Assembly (NCBI RefSeq): GCF_050908995.1
Contig: NC_135121.1
Span: 7,130,001 to 7,194,000, forward strand
Length of the DNA: 64,000 nt
Source of the DNA: Andrena cerasifolii
Taxonomy: Eukaryota > Arthropoda > Insecta > Hymenoptera > Andrenidae
Reading direction: 5' to 3'
Position numbers and translations under genes: made by a program. Below the pieces are notes generated by a model. That model saw only the letters and a program-made list of their open reading frames with translations, was not told where the DNA came from and ran no database searches. The first letter of the stretch is position 1. Each line of letters opens with the position of its first letter. Shown in pieces: positions 45,016-58,207 of this stretch.

Positions 45016-48000
45016 TCTTTGGTAGTAACGAGACACACCTGCACTCCCCGACAGGCCGGGGAGTTACTCTTCCATAGAATTACTCTTGTCCCCTGGAGCT
45101 ACTTTCTACCGAACGAGCCGATTCCCCGTAAATATTTGATCTTCAGCCTCCATCTCCAAGTAGCACCTAAAAATGCACTTTCAACGACTCCAACTCGCAC
45201 GAATTTATCTTTGATCCCCGCTTCAAAGGCGGCCGCGCGACGTCTTCTGCTCCGTCTTCGAAAATCCCGACTCGTGACGGATCCAATTTTGACATCAAAC
45301 AACCCGAAGTGGCCCATTCTTTCTCGCCCCTTTGCCAATTCCGTTCGACCCGCTCCCTCGTTCCTCGTCACGAACCACCTAGCGGGATCTACCAAGGGAC
45401 AATATAAATTAGTTTAGCTCTCTGGCTACTGCAGCGATTGCACTCGAGCTACTCTGCCTCCGTTCGAACCGTCAGCGGCGTCGTTTTTCACGGCCACCGG
45501 CGAGCAAACGCTTCTCCCCTGGTTTTTTCGCAGCTTCTCCTCGCCGGTCGCACGTCTACCCTGCGACCGCGCTGCTCATTTTTCATCCCATCGTTTCTTC
45601 GCCCCCGTGCCCGGAGCGGAAGCGAATTCCTCGCCGAGGGGATACCGCGCGCGGATGTGATTTCAGCGCGGAGTCACGGGCGAGAACTAAGGGAGGGGAA
45701 ATAATGCAAAACGTTTTATTACCGGCTCGGGCTTCGAACTCTCTGCGCAGACTTGCCGAGATTATCGCGGAGGAACGTGTGGAACTCGAAGCTCGAAGGC
45801 TCCCTTCGAGCCTTCCTCTGCTCATCGAGGAATGGTCGATGGTTCAGTTGAGAGCCACAGATTTTATTTATCGCCTCAGTTTCGAATCTATTTCGCTTTC
45901 GACTTTGGAAGCGTGGTGTTTCCTGGTGAAGAATCTTGCAAGAAGAGTTTATGTCTAACTAGAACTTCGCCTCATAAATCCCACTGTCTGTATATTTTAT
46001 GATAATAAGGCGATACAGCGCTGGGATTAGGCAGCTGTTGGCTTAATTATTTGCAGAATTTACAAGGGAGCCCCGCAGCGCGTTTGTGTTCCGGGGCGAT
46101 TTGGAAGGGTGCCGATCTGAATACGAAAGGCGGTTCACCAAGGAAGTCGGTAATCTGGCGCGTTAAGTGGCAGATAGGGATTTTCCAATTAATTCCCATC
46201 GCAAACTCGCTGTCCTCTCTAGAACGGGGCATTTGCATATCGAGGAGAGATCCTCGCCGAAGGGAAACATGGAATAAAAGCTTGTAGTGGACAGCCCTCG
46301 ATAACCCGGTGTATTTCTATCGAAAACAATGCGCACGACAATGCACGCACTAAAAGCTACAGGAAGAAGCGCCAAGTGGAGAGACAGAGAGAGCAGCGTG
46401 CAAGTGACAGTACACTGGCTATAGTCAGACATATTTTGCACCCGCCGTGACAGGCGCTACATCACTCTGCAACATCTGTTGCCTACATTATTTCGAAAGC
46501 TGCTTTGAGAAAATGTTATTCAAATTATCCGAAACTTTCGCAGTATGTCTACTCCCGCCAGCAATGCTATTCAAAGCCTCCATAGCAGGGATCCCCTGCA
46601 CGGGCCCTGGGATTCAGAATCCTCCTTTTCATAAGATGAACCGTATCGCTGACAGACTCAGCCCCGAGCTCCCTCTAACGTGCACAACAACCCTGTTCTT
46701 CCAACTTTCGCAGCGATTAGTGCCCTGCTTGATCCATAAAAAACCAGGGCCACCCTTTTGTCCCGCGATAATCCCTTCGTTAGAGGGCAGCCCGAGAATC
46801 ACGAGCAGCTGATCCAGATCGAAACCGCGACAAGGCCACAGAGAGGAACCCCCAAGCGTGTTGGCTCTCCAGCGAGGAACGTGCGGGGGATGGTTCGATG
46901 CAGGGCGTTCGTAGCCTGTCGTAAAAATCACTGGCCGTGAGATTTAACGGCCGAGTGGGAAGAAGGTCGTTAGGGAGTTCCAGCGGCGAGTTTCTGCGAA
47001 TTCTTTCCTTATTAGTTCCTCGCTGGGATCGCTGCCGCCTCTCCATACCGATCGACGCGCAATTCTCCAGGCCGCCCCAGTTTTCCCCAGCGTGCCTGGG
47101 AGAAATTGAATCGACACTGTTTTAGTCTCACCGCTTAGACTAACCGTCGTTGATATCGATCTTGGTTATTAGCGAGAGGGTGCAAGGCACGATTGGCTGC
47201 GACGGTCGAATAGATAAGGGGAAATATGGGCGAGTCTGGTACGGGGGTATTAATGCTTGATGATTATGGGATCGAGGAAGCCCTCTAATTCACTCCACCG
47301 GGGATTCCAAGGGGTTAGATTTTGCAAATTTATAGAAACGGGGAACTGTGGACTTTATTATTCTTTCCCCTGCAGAGGGAGTCGAACGACTCGTGCCTAC
47401 CCTGTTCTTTTCTTCCATTACGATTCACAGGTATGTGGGCGAAGTCTCCGCGACACGATTCCGGTCGCGAAGGGAAGAATCCGCGGTGCAATTTTTCAGT
47501 AAATCACACGCGGCGATGTTTCGTCAAAAATTTCGTAGTTGAACGTTTATTCGCATTTCAATATTTTCCCTCTGCCCGTTTTGAATGGAACCGCGGTTGG
47601 GTAGAATTTTTATATACCCCCTCCCGCCGGCTGAAATCAACTTCCATTCGCGAGTGATGTTTTTCTTTGACCCGCTGTTTCACGCGGAATTACAAAAGAC
47701 ACCCGCAAATAGACTTCGACGAAGTGCGACTGATATTCGTCCGGCGACTATTTGCGAAGCATTCTGCTAACTTTTATTTCGTCAGAGGGCTTAGGGGAAT
47801 TATAAGACGAGGTGAAAAATGAAATTAGACCGCGCGGGAACGTATTGTGTACCCTAAGTCCGCGGAAAGGTTGAAGTTGCGGCGACGCGGTATTTCGAGT
47901 CGCGATATTGGAAAGCCGTCGCTCGCGCGAAATTCCGTAACAGATCGCGCGGCCAGTTAGGAACTATAATTAAACGAGCGAGCTAATATCGTCGCAAAGT

Positions 48001-48265
48001 TTAGGTTATGATCTCGATACGCGTTGCTGCCGTTCCACTAGAATAAATTTAGTATCGAGTTAACCCGGCCCGAATGGCCGCGTTTAGAGGCGCGCAGCTT
48101 TCATGGTTAAGAATAACGAGGCATCATCGCTCTAATCCTAACGACACAGCTGTTCGGAACGACCAAGTTCAAAGTCGACCCTAATAAATCCCAAGTGATC
48201 GTAAAAAAGGCGTATAATCACTCGCGTTCTTCATAATTCCGAAACAGACAACTCAAAGGAGGATA
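45016..48265. other. Unannotated stretch, no gene recognised
   Basis: About 3.2 kb of GC-rich, CpG-rich DNA. Many frames of 60-130 codons overlap on both strands; none has a recognisable domain. Confidence 0.6.
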
Positions 48266-48272
48266 TTACTAT

Positions 48273-49031
48273 TTTATTATTATTATTATTATTTCTGTTG
48301 GAAATTACTCCGCAGAGGTTGAAAATAAATGTCACACTATAAACACAACTATGGTTTATTGTATAGATAGACAATACACAGTGTGTCCACGTATTAATGT
48401 TAGTTGGTTATATATAAAAGTATACAAGAAAAAAGAAACTTTAAGAGACGGAACGCGATCTGCACGGTTTGGTCACAATTTTCAGACTGGCTACGGTCGT
48501 CACCTTATGCCCCGGTCAAGACCCTTCGCCCCTCTTCTCCAGAAAAAGAGAAACGCAGCCCCTTAGTCCTAACACTGAGACTCGTTGAACTCCAACAATT
48601 TCGACGGGAGAACCCTTTAGTGTACAAAGCTTGAACAATTCAGTACAATAAATATATACAAAATAACGTAACATGAACAGAAAAAATAAAATAAAACGGA
48701 AAGTATAAAGTAACGAGTAAACCATAACAATATAAAACGACGACATCGCCAAACAACTGAGCGCAAATTAAGGGGGTGGTAGTCTCCTAAGTACCAGAGT
48801 CCTGAACGAGGCGAAGGAGGTTAAGAAAGTATCTAATTCAGCAGGGCACTGGTTTAGCTCCTCCATAGCACGATTAATGGGATCGGCAGAGTAATAATGA
48901 TAATTTGGGACTCGGGATAGAAAAAGGGGTCTCAGACGCAGCGACCGTTGCGGAGCGTCAAAGCAAATCCTCGCAACCAACTCTTCACAGTTAATCTGAC
49001 CGTGGAAAACTTTGTAGATCCGAAGAAACAT
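48273..49031 (-). mobile_element. 5'-truncated non-LTR retrotransposon with TAA-repeat tail
   Basis: The minus strand carries the last 87 codons of an ORF2-like protein (48768-49031). A 3' untranslated region of about 470 bases follows, ending in a run of TAA repeats (48273-48293 on the plus strand as TTA). Such tails and 5' truncation are typical of I, jockey and R1 type elements. The 5' side stops abruptly where a small palindromic MITE begins. Confidence 0.7.
48768..49031 (-). pseudogene. C-terminal tail of a non-LTR retrotransposon ORF2
   Basis: The 87-residue frame begins MFLRIYKVFHGQINCEEL and contains PQRSLRLRPLF, DPINRAMEELNQ, LDTFLTSFASFR and ends RRLPPP. In insect jockey/I/R1-type ORF2 proteins, the segment after the reverse transcriptase typically reads ..FLYK..HG.IDCPELL..I.F..P.RS.R...LF......Y....PI.R....N.....LD.F..SF..FR, and this agrees along its length. 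The reverse transcriptase and endonuclease domains are missing because of 5' truncation. The initiator methionine here is accidental. The fragment itself has no stop codon or frameshift. It is followed by the element's 3' untranslated region and TAA tail, and directly preceded by a palindromic MITE. Confidence 0.75.
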
Positions 49032-49033
49032 AT

Positions 49034-49185
49034 GAGCCGTTTATTTTGAAAGTGACCTAAGTCCATTATATTTAAAAATTTGTTCTATTTAAATTTTTAA
49101 TACTAACTTCAAGTTGCACACGTTTCTACAGCCAACAAAAAACAATTGACAAATGGACTTAGGCCACTTTCAAGATGAACGGCTC
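49034..49185. mobile_element. Small palindromic MITE, 152 bp
   Basis: GAGCCGTTTATTTTGAAAGT at the left matches the inverse of ACTTTCAAGATGAACGGCTC at the right, and the arms continue through GACCTAAGTCCATT. TA dinucleotides stand just outside both ends (CATATGAGCC and GGCTCCTATA), suggesting a TA target site of Tc1/mariner type. It abuts the ORF2 fragment. Confidence 0.8.
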
Positions 49186-52100
49186 CTATATTGATTCTAT
49201 TTGTCACGCAGGTAGACGAATAACGCCAGAGAAACGTCCTAAACGAAATGACGAATCGACCACACCCTCGTAGATTCAAATTGCCGGAGGGTAACCGTGG
49301 ATCGTGATATCCGCGAATATTATGATCACGGATATAAATTTGCCCGCGCCACGGAGGGGTGTATCGAGGATAAAGCGGGAGGATCGTGGACGATCATTAT
49401 CCGCCAGCGCAATAATTGGTGTACACCGTTTAAACATGCCACCGATTAGCCGTGCCCATGGCGAACCAACGATCTCTCGCGAGCAAGCCCGGGGTTCTTC
49501 CCCGCTGGAAAAGTTTAATTGGCCGTTCCGCGTTCGTTGTCGCGGGGCAGGGATAAAGCGGCAGTTTCCCCGTGAAACCGTTATTTCGAGGAAGTTCGAT
49601 TATAAATCTCGAACCGCTGATAAATCATCGGACGTTCGACTTCGCGGCGGGGGAGGCGAGGCTGCGGGAGTCGTGGGAAACTGGGGGCGAACTTCGGCCG
49701 CGGCCGGTTGCATCGTTTCTGAATGGAGTCCTGCTTGGGGCAGGTCACGGTGACTCGAGCTTCGATTTCCAGCGTAACAGTTGAATCTTGGTGGTTGTTT
49801 CGTTATCAACGCGTCCTCCGACTTGTATTTGCAAGTTAATCCACAGATTGATCTACAGTTTAAGGCAAGCAGACACTTGACAGGTGCTTATTAGAAATTA
49901 GTAGTGCTGCTTAAAGGAGTGGCGTGATGAGCCAGGCTTGCGGTAGGAAACGAGCGGACTGAAATATCACGCGTCGCTGGCTCCATAAATTACCATTCAT
50001 TAGCGGTAAATTGCCGCGAAGCTTTAACAGGAGATTACGTCCGCGCGTACTAATTGATTATTATCGAGATTAGATCGACGAGTTCTTTCTCCTCCCCAGA
50101 GGCCGGTTCACGCGCGTCGACGTATGCAAAAGCTCGCGTTCCGGGAACGGAAAGCGGTGCCACGCGTGACCCGCGCTAGAGATACGCTGCAAATCCACTT
50201 TTACAGCCAGCGGTTCTGTTTTCACGATTCGATAATGGGTTGTTTGGAATACCAGTTGAATACCCTCCACTATTTTCTATCTCCCGGGAAGTCGGGGTGG
50301 AATGAGGAGCCCTTAATGAAGTTTCTGTAGTTACGGAGGAAATTGTATAAAGTAGAACAACTCAATAATGGTACTTCCACTCAGTCAGAGTGGAAAAATC
50401 AGGAGAATTCCATCCAAATGGCCAGCATCTCATCTCGTCGCGTTCTCTAAGTAGAGCTAGTCAATAATAACAGCTCCAACCAAAATACCACGAATTATTT
50501 TTGAAAAGGAAACCCCCCCACTTTTCGCAACATCGAATCTTCTTATCTCCTACCTTCCAGTTATCTTATCTACAGAAAATAGCGGCAGAAACGCGTGTTT
50601 ATTAATCAGAGAAACTTTTGCCGCGGCAGACGCAGAGACGCAGAAATGCATTGCCTCGAGCGCGCGATGTAAAGCAGCGAAAGCGCCGGTGTCATACATT
50701 TCCCAAAGTTTTCCCGTCGTTCCGCGGCTAACTCGGTTATATATCGTCGGCATTTAGTTCGCGCTTGTTTGCACAATTAACTCGGCCGTCACCAGTTCAA
50801 AGATGGCCGCAGAAAGGACCGGGGGGGGGGGGGCGGGAGTCGGTTTGTTTTGCCGAGTTTTTCGTTCGCTCGCAGAATCGACGAGTACACAAGCCTCGGC
50901 CCGCCCCGGCAGCTTATGAATCGGCTGGCTGTCGTAATAAACACGGGCGGAATGAGTACGGCGCGTTACTCGTTTAGCGGCGCTATCCGTTGTACAAATT
51001 CCGACTAATACGATTGCGTAATGAAAACGCGCTGCTAGTAGAATAATGAAGCCTGTTCCCCTGGAATTGTTTCCTGAAATTTGTGCTCGGCATAAATTCA
51101 ACTCACGCTGCAATAAAATCAGATCGCGCCTGCACGTTGAACACATTCTAATTAAAAATGCTACCAAGACAGTGGAGCGCACGGGGAATGGTCCATTATT
51201 TATAAACAATAAATATTTACAAGGCTAAAGAGTTATAGAGAAATCTGAGGTGCTTGACGAAAGGTGACTCGCGAAGGAACTGCTCAGTTCTCCACCCAAG
51301 ATTTTGCAAATGAATAGAATTTAAAAACTTCCACCCCCGCCCCCGCATAAAAGTATCCAAAACGTTTGAAATTAACGCCCACCGAGTGCTCAATCTTTTC
51401 GACGTAGCTACTGCTCGAAAGCTTGCCTGTAATTCAGAACATGATAATAATCCTGGAGAGCAATTAATACGAGAGACGAGGTCGGGATAATCAGCTCGAA
51501 GCTCGCGAAGCGTCGGTGGCGGCCGTGTCAGGGGTGCGCGGAAGATCAGAAATAAGACACGGATTACTCGCGGCCAGCAAACAGCAAGTCCATTTAATCT
51601 CTTTCCCGGGGCGAAAAAGAGAGCAAGGATGGAGGTGTGCGTCCACCCGACACCGCTGCCCCCGTAAATCGACGTGGAATCGAGCGAGAAACTTTTTGTT
51701 CATTGCCACCCCCTGGATGGGGGCAGTTACACACGCGTGCACGCGCGCCGAAGGGTGCGGAGCCGTGCGTATTAAAAGAAAATCGATCTCGTTCGAGCCA
51801 CAATTCGGCTGCACGCTCGGTACTCCCCCATCCCCGACACACAGACCCACCCTTGTGGAAGGAGAAGATACAATGCACGAAAACGTATTGGGAAAGTTCG
51901 AGCCACAGCCGAAATTTTGGGTCGAGCAGAGGTTTCACAGGCAACCAGGAGAAATTTGTGGGGTCCAATAAAATCCGAGGGGGTGGGTCCTTGAGCCCTC
52001 GTAATGTAACTGGGGCTTTGCGTTCGGGGGATAAACAGTGGCGTGTGCAATGGATTCCCCTTCGTTCTTCAGCATTTCGAGATTCCATCAATTTGTGTTC

Positions 52101-52790
52101 CCCTGTTTTCTTGTAATTTTAAACCCGACAGAGGCAGGTGCGAAAGGTTCTGTCACTCGAGGCATCTCCAAGGGACGAAATTACGCGCACACCCTCGACG
52201 GGAGAAGAAATATTGAAAGAGCTGGCAAATCTCGTTAAAAGGGGGTTCGAAAGGGAAACGCGCTGGGAAGGCTGGCCCGATTTCGCCTTTCGTCGGGGGC
52301 TTCGCCCCGGGAGCCGACGATCCTTTAACGCGGTCGAGAGCAAATGGAACGCTTCTTACCGCGACGCTTGGAAAGCTAACGAGCTTATTAGGGTGCGCGC
52401 ATCGCGTGCTCCCAGACGCTGCTGGCAGTCCCGAGCCGAGTGAAAAATTGTGGGGTGTTCGGTGGTGTTGAGAGCTGTTCGGGGGTGATTAGGGGAACGG
52501 CTGTTATTGGGGCGGAAACGACAAGTGTTTCCCTAATCGCTTACGAAAGCCATTCCATTCAGGCGCGAGTTGCGCCGCGTCACGCGTTCGCGAAGCCATT
52601 GATGCTGAACAGGATCGAAATTCATCGTCGTCACTCTTCGTCTTTCAATCAAATTAATCAGATAGAGGATAGAACCATAACAGTGATGCGATAGCCTCGA
52701 GAGACCTAAGCTACGAATCCTTTGAAACTTTGGCAATCGCTTGAAACTTTCAAAATTCTTTGTGTTGGGAAAAGAAAGCGTAGTAATTTT
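49186..52790. other. Unannotated stretch, no gene recognised
   Basis: GC-rich DNA with a G homopolymer of about 14 bases (50820-50833). Frames up to 165 codons overlap on both strands (51491-52116) without recognised domains. Confidence 0.6.
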
Positions 52791-53122
52791 AAACCATCGA
52801 CCAAGAAAGGGGCATCGGCGTATTGACATGTTTAGATTTGAGGATGCACGCCTGTTTTGCGTCGACTCAAGCGTAGGGCTGTTGTCCCGCCATATATCAC
52901 CGGGGTTCGAGTCTAAGACGGAACTGAGTTTCCCAGGGGATAAGGTTTCCACTCGGGTGGCCTCGCACCAATGTATTTAGATTGTCGCCGAGGTACTCTC
53001 GTAAAATTATATAAATTAGATCTTCGAGGAACATTGTCCAGGGCAGTTCCGATTTTGGAAGATTCCCTCTCCTACGCCTCACAACCATCGTCGACATCGA
53101 CACGCCTCCAACAATAGTTTAC
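52791..53122. repeat. Diverged interspersed repeat, copy 1
   Basis: This segment is the direct-orientation counterpart of 63631-63962. Shared words in order: AACCATCGA, CATCGGCGTAT, GCGTAGG, TTCCCAGGG, the 20-base TTCCACTCGGGTGGCCTCGC (52947-52966), GCAGTTCCGA, TTTGGAAG and ACACGCCTCC. On the minus strand both copies keep a similar open reading (EATRVETLSPGKLSS here). No family was recognised. Confidence 0.75.
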
Positions 53123-53146
53123 GTTCTTTCATCCCTTTTCCTTTAA

Positions 53147-53850
53147 GGGGGAGCCTGGTGTAACTAAATGAAAATCGGGGCATTTTTCGGGAATTTTTTT
53201 TAAAGAAAGTATTTGATAGATCTTTCTGAAACTTTCAGGATAATGTATTAACAGGTTAAGGTATGTAACAAAAAAAAATTATTAAAATAGAGCCGCAAAT
53301 AACAAAGTTATGCCCAGTCCGTTGGCGACGCAATTATTGCACTGCGGGCAACGTAGCGTCTTTTGGTTTCATCTGAAACCAAAAATCCAACAATTTTCTT
53401 TTAGTTTATGAGTGTACGCACAGAACGAAGAAATTTGAAACTTAAAAGATGCAAAATGAACAAATGGCAGCCTCTTGAATAAAAAGTTCACTGCTTCCAA
53501 CGAAATTTTGCCTTAAATGTATAAAAAAAGTTATTTATTTAAACAATATCATTATACTAATAACTTAGTACTATGAAGAAAATGTTCACAAATATCCGTG
53601 CACAAGGCCAAGTCGATTGGTTGAATATTTTTTTAGTTACATTGCCCGCAAAGTATAAAACTGTCGTTTCGAGAAAAACGCATTTCAAGTTTTGTGGCAG
53701 CCTGGCGCTCCGTAGCAAAACCGGCTATATCCGCTTTAATTTTTCGAATTTCGTTTTGCGGCTTTGGGAACATATTGTCGTGATGTTCAACTATTGATTT
53801 ATGCAACAAAAAAAATCGATTTCTTCGATCCGCTACACCAGGCTGCCCCC
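53147..53850. mobile_element. TTAA-flanked element E with short inverted ends
   Basis: TTAA at 53143-53146 and 53851-53854 flank GGGGGAGCCTGGTGTAACT and, inverted, GGGGGCAGCCTGGTGTAGC. Only about 19 bases of the ends are inverted, unlike the fully palindromic TTAA elements. Internally there is a perfect 11-base-arm hairpin (TTTTGGTTTCA and TGAAACCAAAA, 53354-53377). GTTTCGAGAAAAACGCATTT (53667-53686) occurs inverted in the element at 57295, so the two are related. Non-coding. Confidence 0.8.
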
Positions 53851-53854
53851 TTAA

Positions 53855-56800
53855 GACTCCACCCCTGCAAGAATTTTAGAAGCTTTCTGAGCGCGAGCGA
53901 ATGTCCCATCGAGGATCAGATCGAAACGAGCGCTCGACTGAGCCAGCCTTTAATTGTTCAGCCATACCTACTTTTCAAATATACAGTCCACTATTGTTGT
54001 TATTGTTAATAAAGTGTAATTTTCTTTACCATCCATCCACATCGTTTTCGGCATTTGAGAAACGATTACGGCTTGGCAATCTCGCTCGAGCATATTCGTA
54101 CTCAACACTTTGTGTACACGATGTTATTTCTTCAGCTACTTTCTCCAGAACCCACCATAGATATCTCACAAATTAACCCAGTGATTTGTCGCGGGGTGCT
54201 TTCTGAGGGGTTGCCACGGTTTGTTGGGGTTATTTTTTTAATATTATTAAACTAGAAATATATTCTGCAACACCTAATTTTAATGTCTTTTCTTCAGCTT
54301 ATTAAATTTACTTTACCCGATAAATCTAGATCGTGAATTAATTATAATGCAATCATAAACAGCCAGACCCAGATTGTCCACAGGACAGTCGCGAAATGTT
54401 TTCTCGCCGATCTTTAAAGTGGAACGTTGCACGTGAAACGTCCGCTAGCAGCGGAGAGGACTCCATTGTTCATTTCGAGCGATTGTCCAGCACTCTTGAA
54501 AGGTTAATCGTACGTGGTATTTGTACAGCAATCCGTTCGTTTGCGAATGGTGTTGCTCGACGAATTACGCGATCATATTTTCACGCCGATAGGAGCGCGA
54601 TAATCCACGCTCGACAAGTATTCATTCATGAACCCACTCGAACGTCACGTTCAATTTCCATCGAGCGTTTCTCCGGAGCACACTCCAGAGACTATTTTAA
54701 TTCGTTATTTGCCTAAATGCGAGGGTGTTCCGACGCGCAGCCCAGGCCTTCGCAACGCTAGACGAATACCCGCGCTTAGGAACCCGCGAACTGTGTGCAG
54801 CGGATACACTGTCGCATGCTCGTGGACAACTTGGCGATAGAATGAACTCTTCGATGCACCGAACCCCTCGACGCGCTGAATCCCCTACGAAATAAATTGG
54901 AACGAACGGCGCGACGCGACGCGCAGGAAACGCGTTCGAGCCCCTCCAGTTAATTAGTATCGAAACGCCCCGCGGAAGTTTCGTATCTGTTTGTGTCCCC
55001 CGTTCGTTCCTCTTCCAGTCCGCGTACCCTCGTTATCCCGCCGCTCCAGCAGAGGAGATGTCGCGGAATCGCTGAAGAGATCACCGAGTATTAACGAATT
55101 TCGTGGAACACTCGCGGCGTTAATTGCATCGCGAAACACCGCCCCCGGTTCGGTCCAGTGGAACTTCAAATTTCTGTTAACGATTCGACCGAGTTATCGC
55201 GTGGATCCTTTCGAACGATCGATGTCCTGTATACGCGTGGTCGCAACGTCGACATCGACTCGACGGGGGTTTAAAAAATTCAGGCGCAGAGGAGGCGCCG
55301 CGTGTCGCGGCGCGCGCATTCCATGCTAATGAAGCTAAAGCTCCGGGGGCACGCGAACGCGTGAAATCGGAATCGACGAGGCTCGATGAATAAAATATTC
55401 GCGCGGATCGCGAGGAATGTCGAGTACGCGCGATAACTCCCAGCCGCGAAGCCCAAGGCAAACGTCGACGCCTCGGAAATGCGGACAGAGCCTGCGATCT
55501 TCGAGGCGGCTGGCGAACCTGCTCCAGTTTAATGTGGAGCACTGAAACGAGGCGGAACTCTGCGTTGCGAGAACAGTCGAGCGATAATCGAGACGCAATG
55601 ATCGGCGGAAAGTTAAGGTAGAAATGTAACCCAGAGGAAAGTTTAAAAGCTGCGGTACACGTTACTGTATAAAAGAAAAAGGAATCCTTAGGAGCAATTT
55701 TTCAGGCTCCAACGGCAATCGAGGACTTATCGATTGCAGGGAAAAAAACGGACCACGGATTAAGCTGCGCTTAAACGGCGTAAAAGCAATTTCGAAGCGA
55801 CGGGTAAGCAGGAATTAAAACGTTTCTCGTCGTTCCGCGATCCAAGACGCGTAGAGCTCTCCTTCGGCCTGCGAATACTTTCCGCGCAGTCTGGAAGAGA
55901 GTCGCTGGCTCTCGATGAACGGAACCAATCCCATTTCGCTCAGTGAGCTGGCTTGCGCTAACAGAGGCAACAAACTCGAGAGTAGACAGTCCACTTTGTC
56001 GTTGAGCCTCGCTCCTTTTCGCAGCGCGCTGGACATTGCGGCTTTCCCCCAGGTGCTCCTCCGAGCGTCCACGCGTGAACGCTCTCCGCGAACGATTCCG
56101 TCCAATTACTCGAGCCGGCTCTTACATAATGGAGGAGTTTAAAACGAATTACAGGCATGTTTCAGGGCCCGCGTAGCTCGCGGAGGCGGCTAAGGCGACT
56201 GACGAAATCGTTTCCCTCGCTCGTAAAGCTTCCGCCGAGGAAATTTGCTGGGGAATGCGTGGGCGTGATGCTCGGCGTCTCCGTTCCCTTTCATTGGATC
56301 GATTTGCGTAATAAGAGATACTCTGCCGGCGATTTATTATCCCCCCTGCTCGGCTAACACCCCAGGAATGCCAATAATGCTGCTCGTAGATTGCCCCCGG
56401 CGGGGGTCCCCGCGATTCATCGAAACGCCCCCGCCGTTTTCGCGTGAAATTATCAGCGTAAGCGTCTCGCGCCGTCGCGCCTCCCAAGAAAGCAGGTGCA
56501 GAAGCCGCGGCGCATCCACGGGCCATGAAATTGCGTCACTCCAGCGCCGGGGAAACAAAACCGCAAACAATCCGCGGCTCGTTTGCGCCCGTCTTTCGCC
56601 TGGGAAATTAAAAAGCCCGCCGTGCAGCGGGCAATGGCTAAGTGGAAATGGCTAAGCTCGTTTCTCGGGGAAGTATTCTTGGGAGGAGGCGGGACGTCGA
56701 TAACGAAGCGTTCTCTGCTGGAATTCTCCTTCGTATGGAAGAGCGCGGGGGATGTTTCCAGGGAAACGCGCGAGGTTTTTCATTACGCGCTCGTTAAGAT

Positions 56801-57290
56801 TAATAGAACTTGGGGGATTCGTGATAAAAATCGGATAGAAGTCTATCGACGCCTCGCTACCTTTCTCTAAGCTCTGGAATAGACAATGAGACATCTCAAT
56901 AATTGGATCTCAATTGAGGATCTTGCAGCAAGACAGGTGCAGCTCCATTTTTTTTTTAACAGTTTTTGAGTTATGACGTGTAATACACGCGAAAAAGAAA
57001 CCTGCGTCGTTTGGTGGACGTTTGACAGAAATCCGATAACAAGTGAGTGATTTGTTGCAAATAAATAAAAATAGAAATATTAACTTTTTGTTATAGAATA
57101 CTCTTCCGCCAAAAGTGGAAATAAAAACTTATCAACTCAAGTACTAGTTATTGTGTGAAAATATATTTTTTTTCTATTAGCTTTCTCTTTTCAAGGTTGA
57201 ATCAAAGCAATAATGTTATAAATAGTTTTTTTCTAATTTACTCCGAGTTGGTGAAGTTGCAGCTTCACCCCTCTTCCTGCAGGGGCTCAA
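53855..57290. other. Unannotated stretch, no gene recognised
   Basis: AT-rich to about 54370, GC-rich to 56880, then AT-rich again to the next element. Frames up to 125 codons have no recognised domain. Confidence 0.6.
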
Positions 57291-57294
57291 TTAA

Positions 57295-58203
57295 GGGGAG
57301 GTTCTGGTCTAAATGTCGATTTTTCTTTTATTTCATTTTTCGAATGCTCAACCTTTTAGGAAAACGTGTTTAAAAGGATTTGTTGAAATTCGTAAAATTC
57401 CCGAAGTTATAGGCATTTGAGTCGCGGCAAACGCATGGGTCACAGCCGGCCACTCGGCGCACACGTAAAACTTTAAGTTGAGGTTCTGGTCTAAATGTCG
57501 ATTTCTTTTATTTCATTTTTCGAATGTTCAATCTTTTAGGAATACGTGTTTAAAAGGATTTGTTGAAATTCGTAAAATTCCCGAAGTTATAGGGATTTGA
57601 GTAGCGGCAAATGCATGGGCAACAACCGTCCTCTCCGGCGCTCACGTAAAACTTCAAATGCGTTTTTCTCGAAACAGTGTTCTCAAAACGGTGGGACCTG
57701 TATCTTCAAAAGTTATTATCCGATTCGACTGAAACTTGCTTTATTTCGAAGATTATTCTTTTGGCTAGGGGAAGGGGCTAAAAAATTACAAAAAGTTGAA
57801 AATTTATAATTTTCAAAGGCGATGAAAGGACGAAAAATACAGGGAAAAGTGATTTCAAACTTGAAGTGTCGTTATTTTCTAAAAAAAATGTAGTTTTGTA
57901 ATTGTTTTAGTTCCCCCCTAGCCAAAAGAATAATCTTCAAAATAAACAAGGTTTCAGTCGAATCGGATAATAACTTTTGGAGATAGAGGTCCCACCGATT
58001 TGGATCAATTTTTTGACGCCTTCACTTTAACGACACCCCAAGGCTGTCTGCAATGATTAATTATAAAACAAAAAATATATTTCTATAATCTAAGACATCC
58101 TTAATACAATGCAACAAGTCCCATTAAATTACATATAGTAGTTTTCCTTTAATAAATTCCTAAATATCACCTATTCTTTTGGGCTCTACACCAGAACCTC
58201 CCC
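57295..58203. mobile_element. TTAA-flanked element F with internal duplication and inverted repeat
   Basis: TTAA at 57291-57294 and 58204-58207 flank GGGGAGGTTCTGGTCTA and, inverted, GGGGAGGTTCTGGTGTAGA. The left part is a tandem duplication of 182 bases (57299-57480 and 57481-57660). The middle holds an inverted pair (57691-57793 and 57892-57996) sharing TTATTATCCGATTCGACTGA and CTTTTGGCTAGGGG. It shares an internal block with the element at 53147. Non-coding. Confidence 0.85.
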
Positions 58204-58207
58204 TTAA

